Assembly (NCBI GenBank): GCA_022885665.1
Contig: JAGQDJ010000219.1
Location: forward strand, 1-64,000
Direction of reading: 5' to 3'
Source: Triops longicaudatus
Taxonomy: Eukaryota > Arthropoda > Branchiopoda > Notostraca > Triopsidae
Length of the DNA: 64,000 bases
This document shows positions 1 to 14,800 of the stretch, in pieces. The position numbers and the translations under genes are program-made. Each line of letters begins with the position of its first letter. Within the stretch, counting starts at the first letter, position 1. The notes below the pieces were generated by a model. It saw only the letters and a list, made by a program, of their open reading frames with translations. It was not told the DNA's origin and did not search any database.

Positions 1-2887
1 TTTATCACGCACACAAGATGTTTTGCTTGCTAAAGCCGAACCAAAACATAGCATAGCCACCTTGCGGTCAGAATGGCTAAATTGGCGCGACGCTCTTATG
101 TGTTGTCAAGCTCTTGTTTCGGGAACAACACAGCCGTAGAATGCTACATCATGTATCGCACTTTTAGATGCCGAAGCAGTCACTAGATGGCGTAGAAGTG
201 CTAGTAACAGCATACTCAAATTCGTGAAGAAGGCAATTTCGAAATCAGAGGTATTCCTGACCACAACTTTTGCGCTTCTAAAAGACGAATTGACACTTTT
301 ATCAGAAACCTTATTTTTTGCTGAAAAATACTTGAGCGATAGTTCGCTTTATTAGATAGCTAAATAACAGTGAGGCCACACCCAAGGAGCAAGCTAAAAC
401 GCTATTATGGACAAGTGCTGCTACACTTTTATACCAGATAAATAGCAGAGAACGATTTATCTATTTTTTACTTCTTTTATTTTTTTTGCAGATGCCAAAT
501 GTGAAATGGAGAACTAAGAAACACAGTGTCTTTTTCTATTTCCGTGGTGTATGACAACTACGAAAGCTTTCGATATCTTGAGCACGTTAAGAAGCCGCCC
601 TACCACGACGGTGCAGATCCCAAAAGCGTCCGCATATAAGACTGATTTAAGGATGTTCGGTTCGCGAGCGACAATAACATTTGCCAGAGAAAAGCATTTT
701 ACATTTGTCCTGATGCAAGTGAGGCCTTTTGCTCCTGCGAGCGAAACGGAAAAGCAAGGCTCGCTTTAGAGTCTTGGAGTAATTGACTAGAAAAGTAAAT
801 TATTCCACGACAAGGATCATAAACAGTCATTTCCTTGCCACGAGGCACAGTGGGCTGTTTTGAAACGCTAGCATTCAGCCTTTTATAAAAGAGGCTTTTG
901 AAACGATCGAAACTTCCGTACGCTATGAATCTTCTTGCATTAAGAAATGAGAAATTCTTAAATGCCCCCTTTCTTTCTTCAACTTATGATGCTTATCATG
1001 GACCGTGAGCTAATTAAACACGACTGTGCTAAAATTTCGTGAATACGGCCATATTGTTCTCGTCACAAACTATTAGGTTTCAACTCAGAAAAGTCTGCAC
1101 AAATTTCAAAGTGTGAGTTTCTTTTTCTACCAATTTCCATAGCACACACAAAAAATGAAATAAAAGTCAAATTAACTCCAAGTCACGGTTATTAAACACA
1201 CTGCATTAACTTTCATAACACTGACTTTTTGAATATGTTGTTACAGTATAATCAATAGTCATTTCAGTCACATGACCGAAGTTTAGACACAGTTTGCTAC
1301 CAGACGCATTTATTTACATTAAGCAATGACGTATGATTCCATATTGCCCATGGCGCCAAACTGGCAATACCGGACGATGCGACGTGTTTGTCGTAGCACG
1401 GCGTATGATCGTACTCCTACCGCACTCGGTTCATCTACAACTTCACTTTTTGTTCGAAACCAGCTGTCCTGAATTATCCAGCGCCAAGGGCGTCTACGTC
1501 CTCAATCGCTTTTTTAAAGGAAAAACTGCAAGTAGCACTGAAAACCAAGTCAATAAAAGAAAGAAATCAAAACAAGACATTCACCCGCAATTGAAATAAA
1601 AAAAAACTAATTTACTACCGTGTTTCTCGGAATAGAAATATCCCCCCACCCACGTCGGCAGCGGGGTTGTTCCAAACTTATTAGACTCGGTCCACAAAAT
1701 AAACCAAGACTATTGAACCCTTTCGGCCGAAGAGATTCAAATTTATGGTAATTTTGTTTCTAATATGCTTCTGTCTGCACTTACATTCTCACGACCTTAA
1801 GTCTCCGTAAATATATACACGGATGATTCCAGTAACCTTTCTCCCATATAGCCTCAACTTGTACCAAATACTAAAAACCGTTTCTTTTCCAATAAAACAC
1901 TCCAATTTTTTACAACTAAAAACGGAAAATAATCAGTATAGTCGTAATTTTTTATTATTTATTTTACTATTTAGCACATTAATGTAATTATTTTTCGTTT
2001 TTACTGTTTTACTATTGTTTTCGTTTTTAATTTCGTTTTTATTTTTTTAAGATTATTTGCTAATTTCTACTTACTTTCAACGATTGATATTTCATGAATA
2101 GTTAAGTTTCAGAATGTTTGACTAAAATCACGTTGTAACGAGCCTTCAAGGTAAATAAAATGTGTTCGTTACACCCGATGTTTGTCTTCATGCGAAGCTT
2201 TTCTTTGTAAATATATGTCACCCTTGCTGCCCTTCTTTAAAGTAAAATGACAAAGATTTCCGTTACAAAAGGGTTCGTTATAACGAGATTCTACTTCACT
2301 ATTTTTCCTCATTTTTAACACTTTTTTTAGACGCATTGTGTCACATTTTATGCACGCAAAACCAGTAAGCCATAACTTTTTCCATTTTCCATCACTGATA
2401 AAGTCTTCGCAGCCCATATTTCCCCGAAATTAAACGGGAAGCACACAATTTCTCATCCCGTCTCTTTTTCACCTCATCTGAAAGATATAAACGCACCCTA
2501 TTTCGTCAAGCCGCACCTGCCGTTCTTAGTAATCGTCTCATCTCCGAGACATCTTGTGGATACTCGCTATCATCCAAAAACCTACGCAAAATAAAACCAA
2601 AGAAAATCTTAAAAAAACGCCCCACAACTTGATCTCGTGAATGTCGCACGCGCAGTGGAAAACGCACCAACACACACACCAGGGGGTATCTTCCTGCCGA
2701 TACATTGCTATATGTGCCAGTCGTGTTCCCGGTTCCAAATGTACCGGGACATCTGGCCCAGTTCTGTTCTCTTTTCCCTTTCATTCCGTCGTCTGTTCCA
2801 TTTAACATTGTAAACAACACTAACATTGTCTCTAAGTGCACCAAAAGTTCGATAACACGGGTTTACGACATTAAAACTTGCCAAAAA
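1..2887. other. Upstream/intergenic DNA, no gene supported
   Basis: No exon with matching splice phase or recognisable protein similarity was found here. The open frames (for example 551-769 and 1333-1599 on +) have ordinary noncoding composition and no homology I recognise. A good acceptor-like pyrimidine tract ends near 491 (ttttttttgcag), so a 5' untranslated exon of the downstream receptor cannot be excluded. The stretch from about 1920 to 2060 is very AT-rich. A motif of the form CACTAGATGGCG occurs near 181-192; it is one of several copies in the window. Confidence 0.5.
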
Positions 2888-5800
2888 ATGAAACCTGTTA
2901 CTAACAAGTTTGTTGTTACGTTAAACAAGTGGGTTTTGTTACTTTTCGTGATTACTATCCACGGACCGCACCAAGCCAGGTAAAAATGTACCACCATTCC
3001 ATATACATACCATGTGCTAGTGTGTGTATCACCCCGTTGCTCTTTTCACACTACTCCACCTCTCCTTTACTTACAAGCACCCTGGGATCCTCCGCTACGT
3101 AAAAAAAGCAACAACTGTATCCTTAATTTAATTCCATCCACCGCAGCCCGACCTCCAAAAACGCAAGCCAGACCTGCAGAAACTTAATTTCCTACTCTGG
3201 GTGCGTTCCCTGACCTTAGCCACAATTTACTACTTGCTTTTTTTTAGAAAAGTAAAAGTAAATAACTTGAAAATTTATAATAGCAGTAATTCGTAGCTCC
3301 TCGACAACTTTCCTACAATTTCTAGCACGCAAGTTACTTAATTTGATATAAGATAGTGCTTTAGGCAGATCGTCAGGGAATATACTAAAAGAATAATAAT
3401 AAAAAAAAGAAAGAGAAGAGAGAGATAGACTTGGGGGAAAACGGTCTACGGGCACCGTGTTGTACTTCAAAGGAAGTTTTAAAGTTCATCCATAACTTAG
3501 AACCCGCGCTTGGCTCCTGCTCGTGGGATTGGAACAGGCAGAATCCTAACAGAGTCCAGTAACTCTATTGCCTGAAAAAGGAGAGAACTGTTTCTGGCGC
3601 TTAGGAAGCAAAGCGGAGAGACTCGACATGTTGCTCCTTATAACGCTCATCTCCATCCATCACATCTGTGAACAAGGCAACGGTGATGTTGCACAACATG
3701 ACGTATATCAGGTTTCTTTTTCAGTACTGTCGCACTCTCCACGTGGTCGATGCAAGAAATTCCCAAAACACGAAAAACGCCAAAGACAAAAAAAAAAAAA
3801 AAAAATGTGAAAAAAACGCCACAATGTGCAAGTGTCATCGCAAGATTATTTTTGTTTTCTTTTCCTATCAGTTTCGGAATCCCTTTTGTTGTTTTACGAT
3901 CAGAATGTACCCGATTTCGCAGCAGTAAACTTTTGCTTATTTGCTGGTTTAAAAACAACATGCGCTTTCATGTAGAGAAAGCTCTTAGGTGCGATGGTAT
4001 TGTGCTCTGCAGAAGTAGATGTAAACAGCAATAGATGGCGAGGAAGGCTTTTTGTTTTGGGGATTAGTCTCTTTGTGAATTGGCAATACATTGAAATTTT
4101 GAGCCTCAGGGCACTCAACGGGTGTCGGTAAAGTACTTTGAAAAGGGGAGCGACGAGGGTGAGATGTTTCTGCACGTGGAGGGGAATTAAGCACGGCTCT
4201 CAGGTTCATATCGTTACTCTTCAGCGTCAGGAGGGAAAAAGTTAAAGTTGCAGTCGTGCCAGGAATTTCCGTACAATCCTGCATCTACGTACTATTCAGC
4301 ATTTAGGCCATAAAAAGAATCCCAGCCCAGTTTTATATCCACGATACCTACGCGATATCTTGCCTACAGTTCGACGAGGACAAAATCAAAACCAACAGGC
4401 GCTATACCAATCTTAGTTTGCGGTTGCCTAATAAGCGGCGCTAGTGTTAGTTGCCTAATAAGCGGCACTGTTTACACGTACAACTGTCAATAGGATGCAT
4501 GAGGACCTAATGTTTTGCCTAATGTATTTGCTCCGTGAGTAGGGAAGGGCACATTTTTCGTCAATGAATGTTAAAAAGAAAAATTGAATTGAAATACCGA
4601 AGTTGTTGCTTTTAATCCTGGTATCATTAAATATTTCGTTGTTGCGCAATAGTTCAATGTTGTCATGTCACTAATAATGGTTAGGTTTTGCAATGACGTG
4701 GTCTTTCACGAGGCCCTGATTTTGCTAGGAAACATAAAGACTAAGATTGAAATAGTCAACGGAATCTGAATTCGCCATTGACATACAATCTCCATTCGCT
4801 CTGTAGCTTTTCCCCAGTTTCTCTGTCGCCACCTTTTTATGGCTTCTTTTTAACACAAACGAAATTAACGTAACCCCTTTGGTTTCGGAGAAGTGACTAG
4901 TCCAAAAAATCAGGGCAAAAAGAGAAACTACGCTAAAACAAAAGAATTAAAAAAATTGGCGTGGCAATGTCGCAGCTGCATACTCACGTAACACTCGAAT
5001 TAACTGTTGCAATAATAAAATACCCAAGACTGTTGCCTGAACCCGAGTTTCCCCTTTCGAGCGCTCTTCGACCTGACGGATAACGAAGAGTCAGCTGCGT
5101 ACGTAACAGTTAAAAGAAAACAGTAACTTGACCAAGACCTACCCAGATATTATGACACACTAAGAGCACAAGAAGTGGGACAACACTAGTAGCGCACAAT
5201 AATGAAAAACAAGTCATTAGCAGCTACGGTAGAAAAGCCGAACGACACCTGGTGGCACACTTTCCCTTTATCTTGTATTTGTCCTTAGTAAAGTCACTCT
5301 CTTTTTCTAAACGTTTTTCTTAACGGTTAATTCTAAATCAAACTTAAACCTTAACAAGATTCATATTTAAATTTGTTGTCCGTTAATAGAAAGGAAACAA
5401 TATAATTTTTTCGTATACCGTCAACTTCTGAGCTCTCTTTGCTCCCAACGTTAACTGAACTTACACAATTAAAATAACATAATTAAAATTATCATACTAA
5501 TATTCCCTTGTAATTTTAAACTTATGTTGGGCCATCTAAGCTAGATGTGCATATTGTGTAAAAATAACCCAAACTTTTAACACCTTCAGCACATTATTCG
5601 CGTCTCATTTTTTAATATTATCGTTCTTGTACCCTTCTTAAATGGGCAAAAACGCCACCTTTTTGAATGTCTCGTCAAATACAATAAGCGAGCTTATTTT
5701 CTTACACATTTGTCCACATTTAGATTAGATCTGGGAGTGCGGGGTGCATAATTTCTTTTAGCCCTCACTGCCTTACCTATACACTTTTTTGTGTGTCGGG

Positions 5801-8800
5801 GTAAGCCTCATTTTCGAGTCGTTTACCCTTAAAAAAACCCTGGTCAATACGCCTGAAAGCGGCGAGTTTTGCGAGAGGACGTTAAGCGGCTTCGGGACAT
5901 CGACGTTTCTTCTCTGCGTATGTATTTCTTTCCGTCGTCGCGGGCAAACTTGTAAAGCGACCGACTGTGCGAAAACAAGAAAAACGCCCCATGATAGTTG
6001 GGGTTGTCCCATAGCGAGGAAAAGAGACACATGCGAGAAGTGTGTAGGAGAGAGCCAACCACCACTAATGACTAATCAAGTTTCTGCGTTCTACGTTTTC
6101 AATTAAGCTGTGCGAGAGACGGAAACAGGAACTTTAACAATGTTCCACCAGAAAAAGGGACGGATAATTTGTTTATCGGAGAAGCTTTTTATGACGTAGA
6201 CAGCTTAGGTAAGACGTTTTTGCTTACCAAGTCTTTTTTTGCTGACAAACATAAGATTTTGTCACTTTAGATGATAAATATTGTTCCTAACCATTAGCGA
6301 AAAAGAAACTGCAGTTCCTGTCATCTTGTGTTAAAAAAAGCGACGCTGACAAGATTAGTGGATTGATCATCATGACGCCGAGTTTGCTCATCTGAAAGGC
6401 TGATATAATCAAGACGTCTAGGCGAATGATTCTGGGTATGCCCAAGCCTTTTCGAAGGAATTATGTGCTTTTTCGTTTAATTTCTGGAGCCAAATACTAG
6501 GACAGTTGATGCGTCGAGCTGTACAAGCATCATAACTAATGAACTGCGAACGTTTTTGGTTTGTACACTTGAAGAGCTTCTAGTTTTCATGGTCGTTTAA
6601 GTCTCATTTTTCGTCTTCTTGAAGCCTAGAATAGCCAGTTTGATAACAAGACACTGATTTGTCTAATGAGTATAATTCGAGGCTCAAATTTTGTAAAGCA
6701 CCGGAACTGAAAATAAAGAAAAGAAAAGTGTCCAGACTGTCCCGCCCTTTCTCTATTCTAAGCGCTAACGAGAAGATTAAAAAATTTTTTGGCAATTTTT
6801 TTTTTTCATTCACAGTAGTGACAGCGGGACGATGAGTGGATTAATCATCTTGGATGAAATGTTGAATGCCGGTTATGATCGACGAGCTACCCCAACAAAC
6901 CATATGAGTAAGTTGGATTTCGTTCCGTTCTTGTATTTGCACTCTTATCGATTTTACTTGGCTTGTGACTTTACGAGTGTTTTGCAATGCAAACACGCAA
7001 ATCGAACGCAAGATAAGCACTTGAATTTCCTGCACTTTTCGCAACCCAAGTTACACGATATCAGGGAGTTGGAACTAGCAACAGCCGCTTTCCTCGTAAT
7101 TAACTCACTACTGCTGACAGCCGCAAAATCCGAAGGAAAAAAAGCTAAGTGCTTCGGATAACAGATTGCGAAAACACGAGCTAGATTTTTGTAACTTGAG
7201 CCAAAAAGCACTTTCCGGCTTTCCAGTGTGTCGTTCTCCTTATTCAGACGTTGTTAAAGATCCGTCATGTGAAAACAAAGTCATTCTATATTACTTTTGC
7301 TTGTCACCTTCCTTCACCATCAGTGATCCAATTTTTTGACTTATTCACGGCGTTTCCAATGTCGCCTACACAGACTTAATTTCTTGGCTGTTGACAAAAG
7401 GTTTAATCCTGAGCCAAGATTGATTAGCATACTTCAAGTTATGCTAACAACATAGTATAAAAAGGGCCTTCGAAAGCCATTGATCGTCACAAAGAATTCC
7501 AGTTTGAGCTCAAATGACATGAAAACAATCTTTTCTAGGAAGTTCTCAACGAACTTTGTAGAGACTTGGCAAAAACTGTAACTTACGCTTAAGTAACAAA
7601 AGTTTCAAGTAACAAAAAAAGGAAGTAGTAATAATAAACATAACTTTGGGACAAAAGATTCATCGAGGCTGAAGAAGATCATCGGACAAAAAAGTTGCAC
7701 TTGAAAATGCGTTTTCCACCTAGTGGAAATACACTCACAAATTTAGTTCTCGCACCAAGTGAAAACTGAAAAAGCGCGAACTTTTACCATTGACCAAGCT
7801 TTCTTACCTCCAACAACTTTCGAATTAAATTTATAAAATTAAAAAAAATCGCAAGTTCTTGCGAACATGAATTTATGAAATAATGGAATTGAAATCGAAT
7901 TGAATATGAAATAATGGAATTGAGTTGTATGCGCAATGCGCATACAACTCAATTGTGGAGAATTTGGTTGGAGTAGAAATGCGATGGTCCATGCGTTGTG
8001 ATTAGGGTAGGTATGAAGACAGGATGATCTCTCGTGGAAAAATTACTGAAGGAGGACTTCTTGTAAGGAAAGACGTAATAGGGATATCTTAAGACTGAGT
8101 GAAGACTACATGAGGACTATTAGAGGTCTACAATACTATATTCTAACAAGAGGAATGACAAGCTTATAAACACGAGTTAAAGGATACCGGACAGAAAATT
8201 AATAAGCATTCAAGGAGAAATTAACTAAAATAATCGGATAAAGCATGTAACATTCAAAGTGAAGGGCAAGAAAAAAAGGAAAGATCAAACAAATGTAGAG
8301 AAATCTTAACAATATTCACCAATGAATTTCACATTTCAAATCCACAGTGTTTACATTTAACGTACGTAGTGAACGCTTTCAAACCTCGCGATTTACTTGC
8401 ATCAATATCTACAGATATTGGCTACCTTTCACATTGTAACCCTTGGTTCAAGATCTTTCATCACCCTATGTAGGTAAATTAGTCTCGAGAGGTCTAATAA
8501 GACTTCTGTAATTTGCTCCGAACAGTCTTTTCTGCTCACCACAGTACAGTATGCCTACGTAGACAAGCAATATACTTCACGCTTAATGATTCCTTTGTTT
8601 AATGACTCAAGACAACAAAACTGGGTTCTCATTACGCTTCGTCGTATGTCTTACTCACGCTTAATCAGTAATCTTGACCATTTCCCGAAGCGCAAAACCC
8701 CTTCCGACCTTATATGAAGTCATAGATCACCAGATATACTGCTGTCCAGTATCCGGTGTCTGGGACATATAAAGAGCAACCGGGTACTCGTAAGTTCGTT

Positions 8801-11800
8801 ACGCTTATTAATAACACCCCCAGGGCAAGGATCCAAAACTTGGCGGCTTTTGGGGAATGTCAGGGCCCGGTATCGAAAATCGGATTGACGAATTCCTTAG
8901 AGGAATAGATCCTATCTCTGCTCTGTAGGGAAAAGGGAGGGTAAAAGAAGCTTGAACGAACCGTGTTTGACCTCCACTGGCCACTACTCTCCCCAAAAAG
9001 GTTAACTGCTCACGAAATGAGGTACGTGATTGAATCACAAAGGGTCACAGACGACGGCAAAGTGTTTTTGGTCATCCGTGCCCCTCGGCGTGCAAGAATT
9101 CACTTACGGGGTGATGTATATATTACTGCTCTAACGGTACGCAAAACCTCGGTTAAATGAAATACGACCGCATGAATTTTCAGACACTTTGAACCTCCAA
9201 CTCAGCGAAAGAGAAAAAGCTGCAAGAAAGACTAGATCCCCGGGATTTATGTTACTGTTGCAAAAAACGAAGGATAAAACTGCTTTAAAGTCTGAAAAAC
9301 AGCACAAATGCTAGGAGAAAAGAGGGAAACTGTCGAAAAGACACTGAAGCGAGAGATAAAAGTCAAAATCTATAGATCTTGTGATGTGCTCAGACACATA
9401 GCTTCTCGCCATAAATATGTATCTTTGTGTATATTCCTTTCGATTACAACTCTCAGGAAGGGCACTCGCTACTTCACTCGCTATACTCACTACTTGCTCA
9501 CAACCCGACTCTCTCTGTATGGTTCTTACCCCTTATATAACCTTTGGCATCGCTACCTCCGAACAGGTGCAACGTGGCACCGTTCAAGTCAGCGACGCCG
9601 AGGTGCACAACTTCAACAACAAAAACTGGGAAAGGGGCCCCCTTTTTGTGCTGTTTTTAGCTCAAGTGACTTCGTGGCGTGGCAATATAGATGACATCAA
9701 GATAGGGAGCCTTCTCTTTGCCGATGACGACGGCCGTTGGCTCACACTGAGGAACAGTTGCAGAGCGTACTGGATCGCTCCTAAGACGAGTCCACTGGCG
9801 CGTTGATGGAAACGAGTGTGTCCAAAACACAGGTGATGGTCCTGTCCAGAGATACTGTGCAACCTGCGTATTGGCACAGAATCATTAGAATAGCTGGAGA
9901 AATTCAGGTACTTTTCTCGTGGTACGATCACTGAAAGAGGACTTCTTGTAAGGAAAGATATAAGAGGGATATCTTGAGACTGAGTGAAGACTACATGAGG
10001 ACTATTAGAAGTCTACAAGAATCCTACATTTTAACAAGAGGAATGACAAGCTTATATACACGAGTGAAAGAATACTGAGTAGAAAATTAATAAACATTCA
10101 AGAAGAAATTGACTAAAATAAGCGGAGAAAGCACATAACTTTCAAAGTGAAGGGTAAGACAAAAAGGAAAGATGAAACACTAGGAAAGTAGAGAAATCTG
10201 AACAACATACACCAAGGAATTTCACGCAATGAAATTTGGGCTGTGAGTGAAAGAATCAGGTCCCCAATACAGGCGGCTCAAATGAGATTCTTTCGAAGGC
10301 TTGAAGGTGTTACCCTAAAGGATAAGATGAAGAACAGCGATATTAGGGTATTTCTTAATACAGAGCCGCTTCTCCAGAAAATCGAGGTCTCAATTACGCT
10401 GGCTAGAATATATACAGCGGATGTCTGCTGAAAGAGTGCCGAAGAAGATATTCGAAACCAAGTTAACTTGCAAAAGATCCGTAAGCGGGCCCGGTAAAAG
10501 GTGGCAAGATTATTCTGCCAACCTTAGTTACGAGAAGCTCGGCCTTCCACTCCCCCGAGCTAATGGCCGTGATCGAAGATAAGGCTCGTTGGAGCTCGAG
10601 CTTCTAAGCTTGCTCGAACCACGACCCCAGTAATGGGAACTGTGGTTTCAAAAATGTACGTATGTGCTTATACCAGTCTCAAAATCTAAATGGTACTCCA
10701 AATTTTCTATGGTAAGCACATAAACTATGTGCGTGTGGGGATAGTTTTGTAGAACCATAAAGAAGTGAAGAATTAACAGTGATTTTGACGAATCAGAACA
10801 CGTGACAGGCAAAAATGTAATACCAGCAAGAAACGTGGAAACCATTGTGGGCTGTGAATTATTTGAAACGACTCCAGTCAGGAAAAATCATGATTATAAG
10901 CTCAAAACCGCGAATAAACCTTCCGTAAAACAACGTTGTAAGCTGAAATCTTAGATTGTAAACCGTTGCTATATTTGCAAGCTTTTCAATATATCCGTTG
11001 TCCAGTGCTGTCATCTATTGCAGTGTTCGAGACCTTAGATTTTGCCGAATCTTAAATCCTTTCCGATCATTCGCAATCTCTATCGGATCCAATTTATTCG
11101 AAATCTGCTAAAAGATTTCTTTCAGATAAATTGCAAAATTATCTCGGCAATTTATATATTTAATTTATAATTTATAATAACAAATCGGCACTCTTAATAA
11201 CGATAGCAACAATGAAGCTTTCCAATTTACGCCACCTAATGGTAAAAAGCGTAAACTTTGCCATTAGACCTCCGAATTCAGGCAATTAGCGCGTACTGTT
11301 AATGTGTCACGTTATTGGCTTGGCAGAAACTTAGAATTTTGCTGTTTTCTTTTGGGTACAGGGCACAGCTGCCAAGGTCGAATAAAGCGAAGCCCACGAA
11401 GAACTTCTTGTAGAAACTGCCAAAGAAACAGTTTCTGAAGTAGTTTGCTTTGAAAATTAGTTGAGCCAAACTTTGGAACGAGTCGAGATATTTGCATGCC
11501 ATCATTCTGAAACAAGGTATAGCCTGCCTTAGGTGATAATTTGAAATTCAAGGGAGGATATACTTTTTCATAACTTACGACAGTTCCGCCCTTCAGAACA
11601 CTTGCCAAAACTACGGAATCATTGTAAAGAAACTTAAAGAAACCGTATTCCAAATTACGCCTGTTGCAGCAAAAATACGCAAATATGTAATTTTAGCTGC
11701 AAGCAATGAAAAAGACTCCAATGGGGCTTACTCTCAACTCCTTTCGTGCTTTCTTTGTTGGCCGCTATTAAAGTCACAACAACGGTCTTAAGGCCAGGGA

Positions 11801-14800
11801 GAAGCTAAACCTAGTACGTCATACTGTCCATAGATGACACTAGGAGCTCCATTGGTTTTACATATCCTTTTCAGATAGTTTGCAAAAACTTGGCGGAACA
11901 TAACTCCGGAACGCCTGTTCCGATCGTTATAATTTTAATGTTAAAAATCTCAAAAAATCTGTGGTGATGGAGAGATTAAAAATACTATAATATTCCGAAT
12001 ATTCCGTACTGAGATTTGTGGGACTTTAAGGCATGCGGGTCTAGACGAGGATTTTTTATATTTTTATCTAGGTAAATAACTCTGGAAAAATGGTTCTGAA
12101 CTTTATTTTGATGCCAGTTTAGGCTCGCGCCTATTGACGTATTTATGCCAAAAATAATAAGAGTAGTCAGAATGAATGTTTGTCTCCTACAATTGCGCTT
12201 CTTTTGCTTCAGTGCTGCCACTTGGAAGCTCTTAAGACTCTGGGAAACCTGAGCTGAGGCCGATGCATAAACGCCTCGAGAATGGAAATTGGCAAAAACT
12301 CTTTAAGTCGTAACTCACAAACTAATCGCTGGATTGCAACCCTGTTTTCTTTGAAAGTTAATTTAAAAAATAATCTGCTGACTGTCGTGTCCCGATTGTT
12401 GACATTATTTTTCCTTCCACAGATAAAAATTGTGTTCCTTAGTCACAAATTTCTATCGCAATAATTTAAAAAAATCTTTTCAAGACTTAGTAGGATTAAT
12501 AGTCTATATCATTACTGTCGGAAAGATATTTTGAAATATCTAGAGAACTTTGCGCTATGACCTGAAAAGTTTCCTGTGTTATTCACCCATAAGAGTCTTA
12601 GGTGTCCTTGCGGTAAAATTGCTTAGGTGTCTTCATGCTTGCGGTAAAATTGGAAATTTAAACTATTTTTTTTTCACAACTTCGAACCCAGAATGCACAC
12701 ACATTTGCTCTGTTTATTGGACTATTTCAAGTTTTCGGTGTTTGGCAATAAACGAAGTAATGCTTTCAATGAGTTTGCTTCACCGATTTCCTTCATTGCA
12801 CAGTAATTTAGAAGCAAAAGCCTCGTTTCCTCTTTCGCTTGTTTTTCCTTCACCGATGCAGCAACTTTATCGTAATCGTTGCCTATAAATGCATTTTCAC
12901 GCACAGCCGGGGAGAATATGAACATTTTACACTCGTGAACTCCTACAATCGATACACAATACACAGAATTTCTTTTCTCCTGTCCTCTTTTCAACCAAAT
13001 TTCTAGCATTTTCGCTAAACAGTTCTACCTCCCACAAATTCCATTGTCTTGCTTCCTCAATTCTTTGGAAACGGACGCGGAAAAACTTAAACGACCATGA
13101 AAGACCGTCACATTATGTCCTATTCATAGCCTAAGGGCAAAAGCTCGTAGCTACCACCCTTCACCAAAGGCTACCGATTTTTTAAAAATAATTTTTTGAA
13201 TACTATTGTAATATTACTTTTTAATATGATTTATTTTATTATTAATAATATTTTTGTAACATTTTTTAAAATAATATTAAATATTTAAAGAATAAAAATG
13301 TTAAATAAAATAATGAAAATAATAATAATTCGAGTGCCAGACTCAAAGAAATAAATTAAAACACACTAAAATTTCGTCCGTATATTTTTATTTGAGAAAA
13401 ATTGTGACATGAAGTTATGTTGTTACGAAACACCCAAGTTTGCAAGGCAAAGATTTTTCTTAACAAAAAAATGAAAAAAAGGAATAAGACATCAAGGTTG
13501 CTAAGAAACTTTGTTCCAGCAAACTTTTGTGTTTCACAACGGAACCATATGAAACGTAATGATGAAATTCCCGCAAACAAGAAATGAACCACGAAATGAA
13601 GGGGAAAAAATGGTTCAGAAAGGGTTAAATGAACTAGTAAGAAAGTAGTCGAATTAGAACAGTTGCTGAAGAAAGGTCATATTGAGTTGAAAGCTGTCGA
13701 AAATGGCAAAGATATTACGATAATCACTACAAAATAAATTCAAGTACAAAACAAATTCTTCGATTTGGATTTATTATTTTTTTCGATTTGTTTGGTTTCA
13801 CTAATCGGATAATAAATATGGAAAAGTTTCCGAAAATTATCTAAAATTAAACAAAGTAAAATTTTCCAAAAAGGAATAAGAACAGATGATAACAGTACCG
13901 AAATGCACGCCATCTATCGGCATTCATTGACAAAACCGCGCCTGGCATTTTTCCGTCTTGAAAAACTGTCGCTTACTTTTCTATTTTTCGGGAAAAATTC
14001 CAACATTTAAGCGAACCTCGAAAGCGTCGAATCTGAACTATGTAACAGAGGAAAAAATCGCGAAGAATTATGACTATTCCGGGAATGTGGAATCGCATAA
14101 CTGCCATTTTACCGCACAGCCATTCTTGGCTGTTACGTTGAAGTACCGTTTTTATGATAGCATAAGCTTTTTTTTAAGATATATATATACTAGCTTGTGA
14201 GGAATTTTCACAAATAAATGTCAAGGTTCGTTTTTCTTAATACTGGTTCTCTAGTGAATGAAAACTTGACCGAAATTCTTCAAAAATTCTGCGCAGAGGT
14301 TGAAAAGAGTAGCTTAGTGTCTCGGCAGCTAGCAAACAATTACGGAAAAACCGTAAATCATTCTTTCTCCTCGCAAATGAATTCGTTGGACCTTTGCCAA
14401 TTAGATTAGTTTCTGAAACCGAAAGCTATGATAAGAACCGCCATACTGAAACGAAAACATTGTCTTTTTCCTATTTTTTCTGGACTGGTTACACCCCCTA
14501 TTGAGGATGTAAGATCAGCCACATTTTCTTTTTTACTTTCAAGTACGAATGTAAGACAAATTTCTTAAAAAGAATCGTTAAAGCGCAATGGACATCAAAA
14601 GACTTTGTCTTGAAAGTATGAAAATCTAGTTTTTAGGAAAATGTTTCCTTTTCTCAGATGCGAAATAAGATCGAAGATATTTCAGAAATAAGAAATCTGA
14701 AATTCAAAGCGAGCGATTTTGCTATTGGCGGTCACGTGATGCGGGTGAACCGCGCTGCAGACCTTGTTTTGGATATAAAAAGCGTCAGTTTTTTCTCACC

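Noticed and set aside
8808..9160. Overlapping open frames on both strands in a GC-richer patch
   Set aside because: Neither protein resembles a known family. It may be a decayed part of the neighbouring retrotransposon, but I could not show that.
11312..11653. 113-aa minus-strand frame in receptor intron 2
   Set aside because: No family resemblance; similar lengths occur by chance elsewhere in the window.
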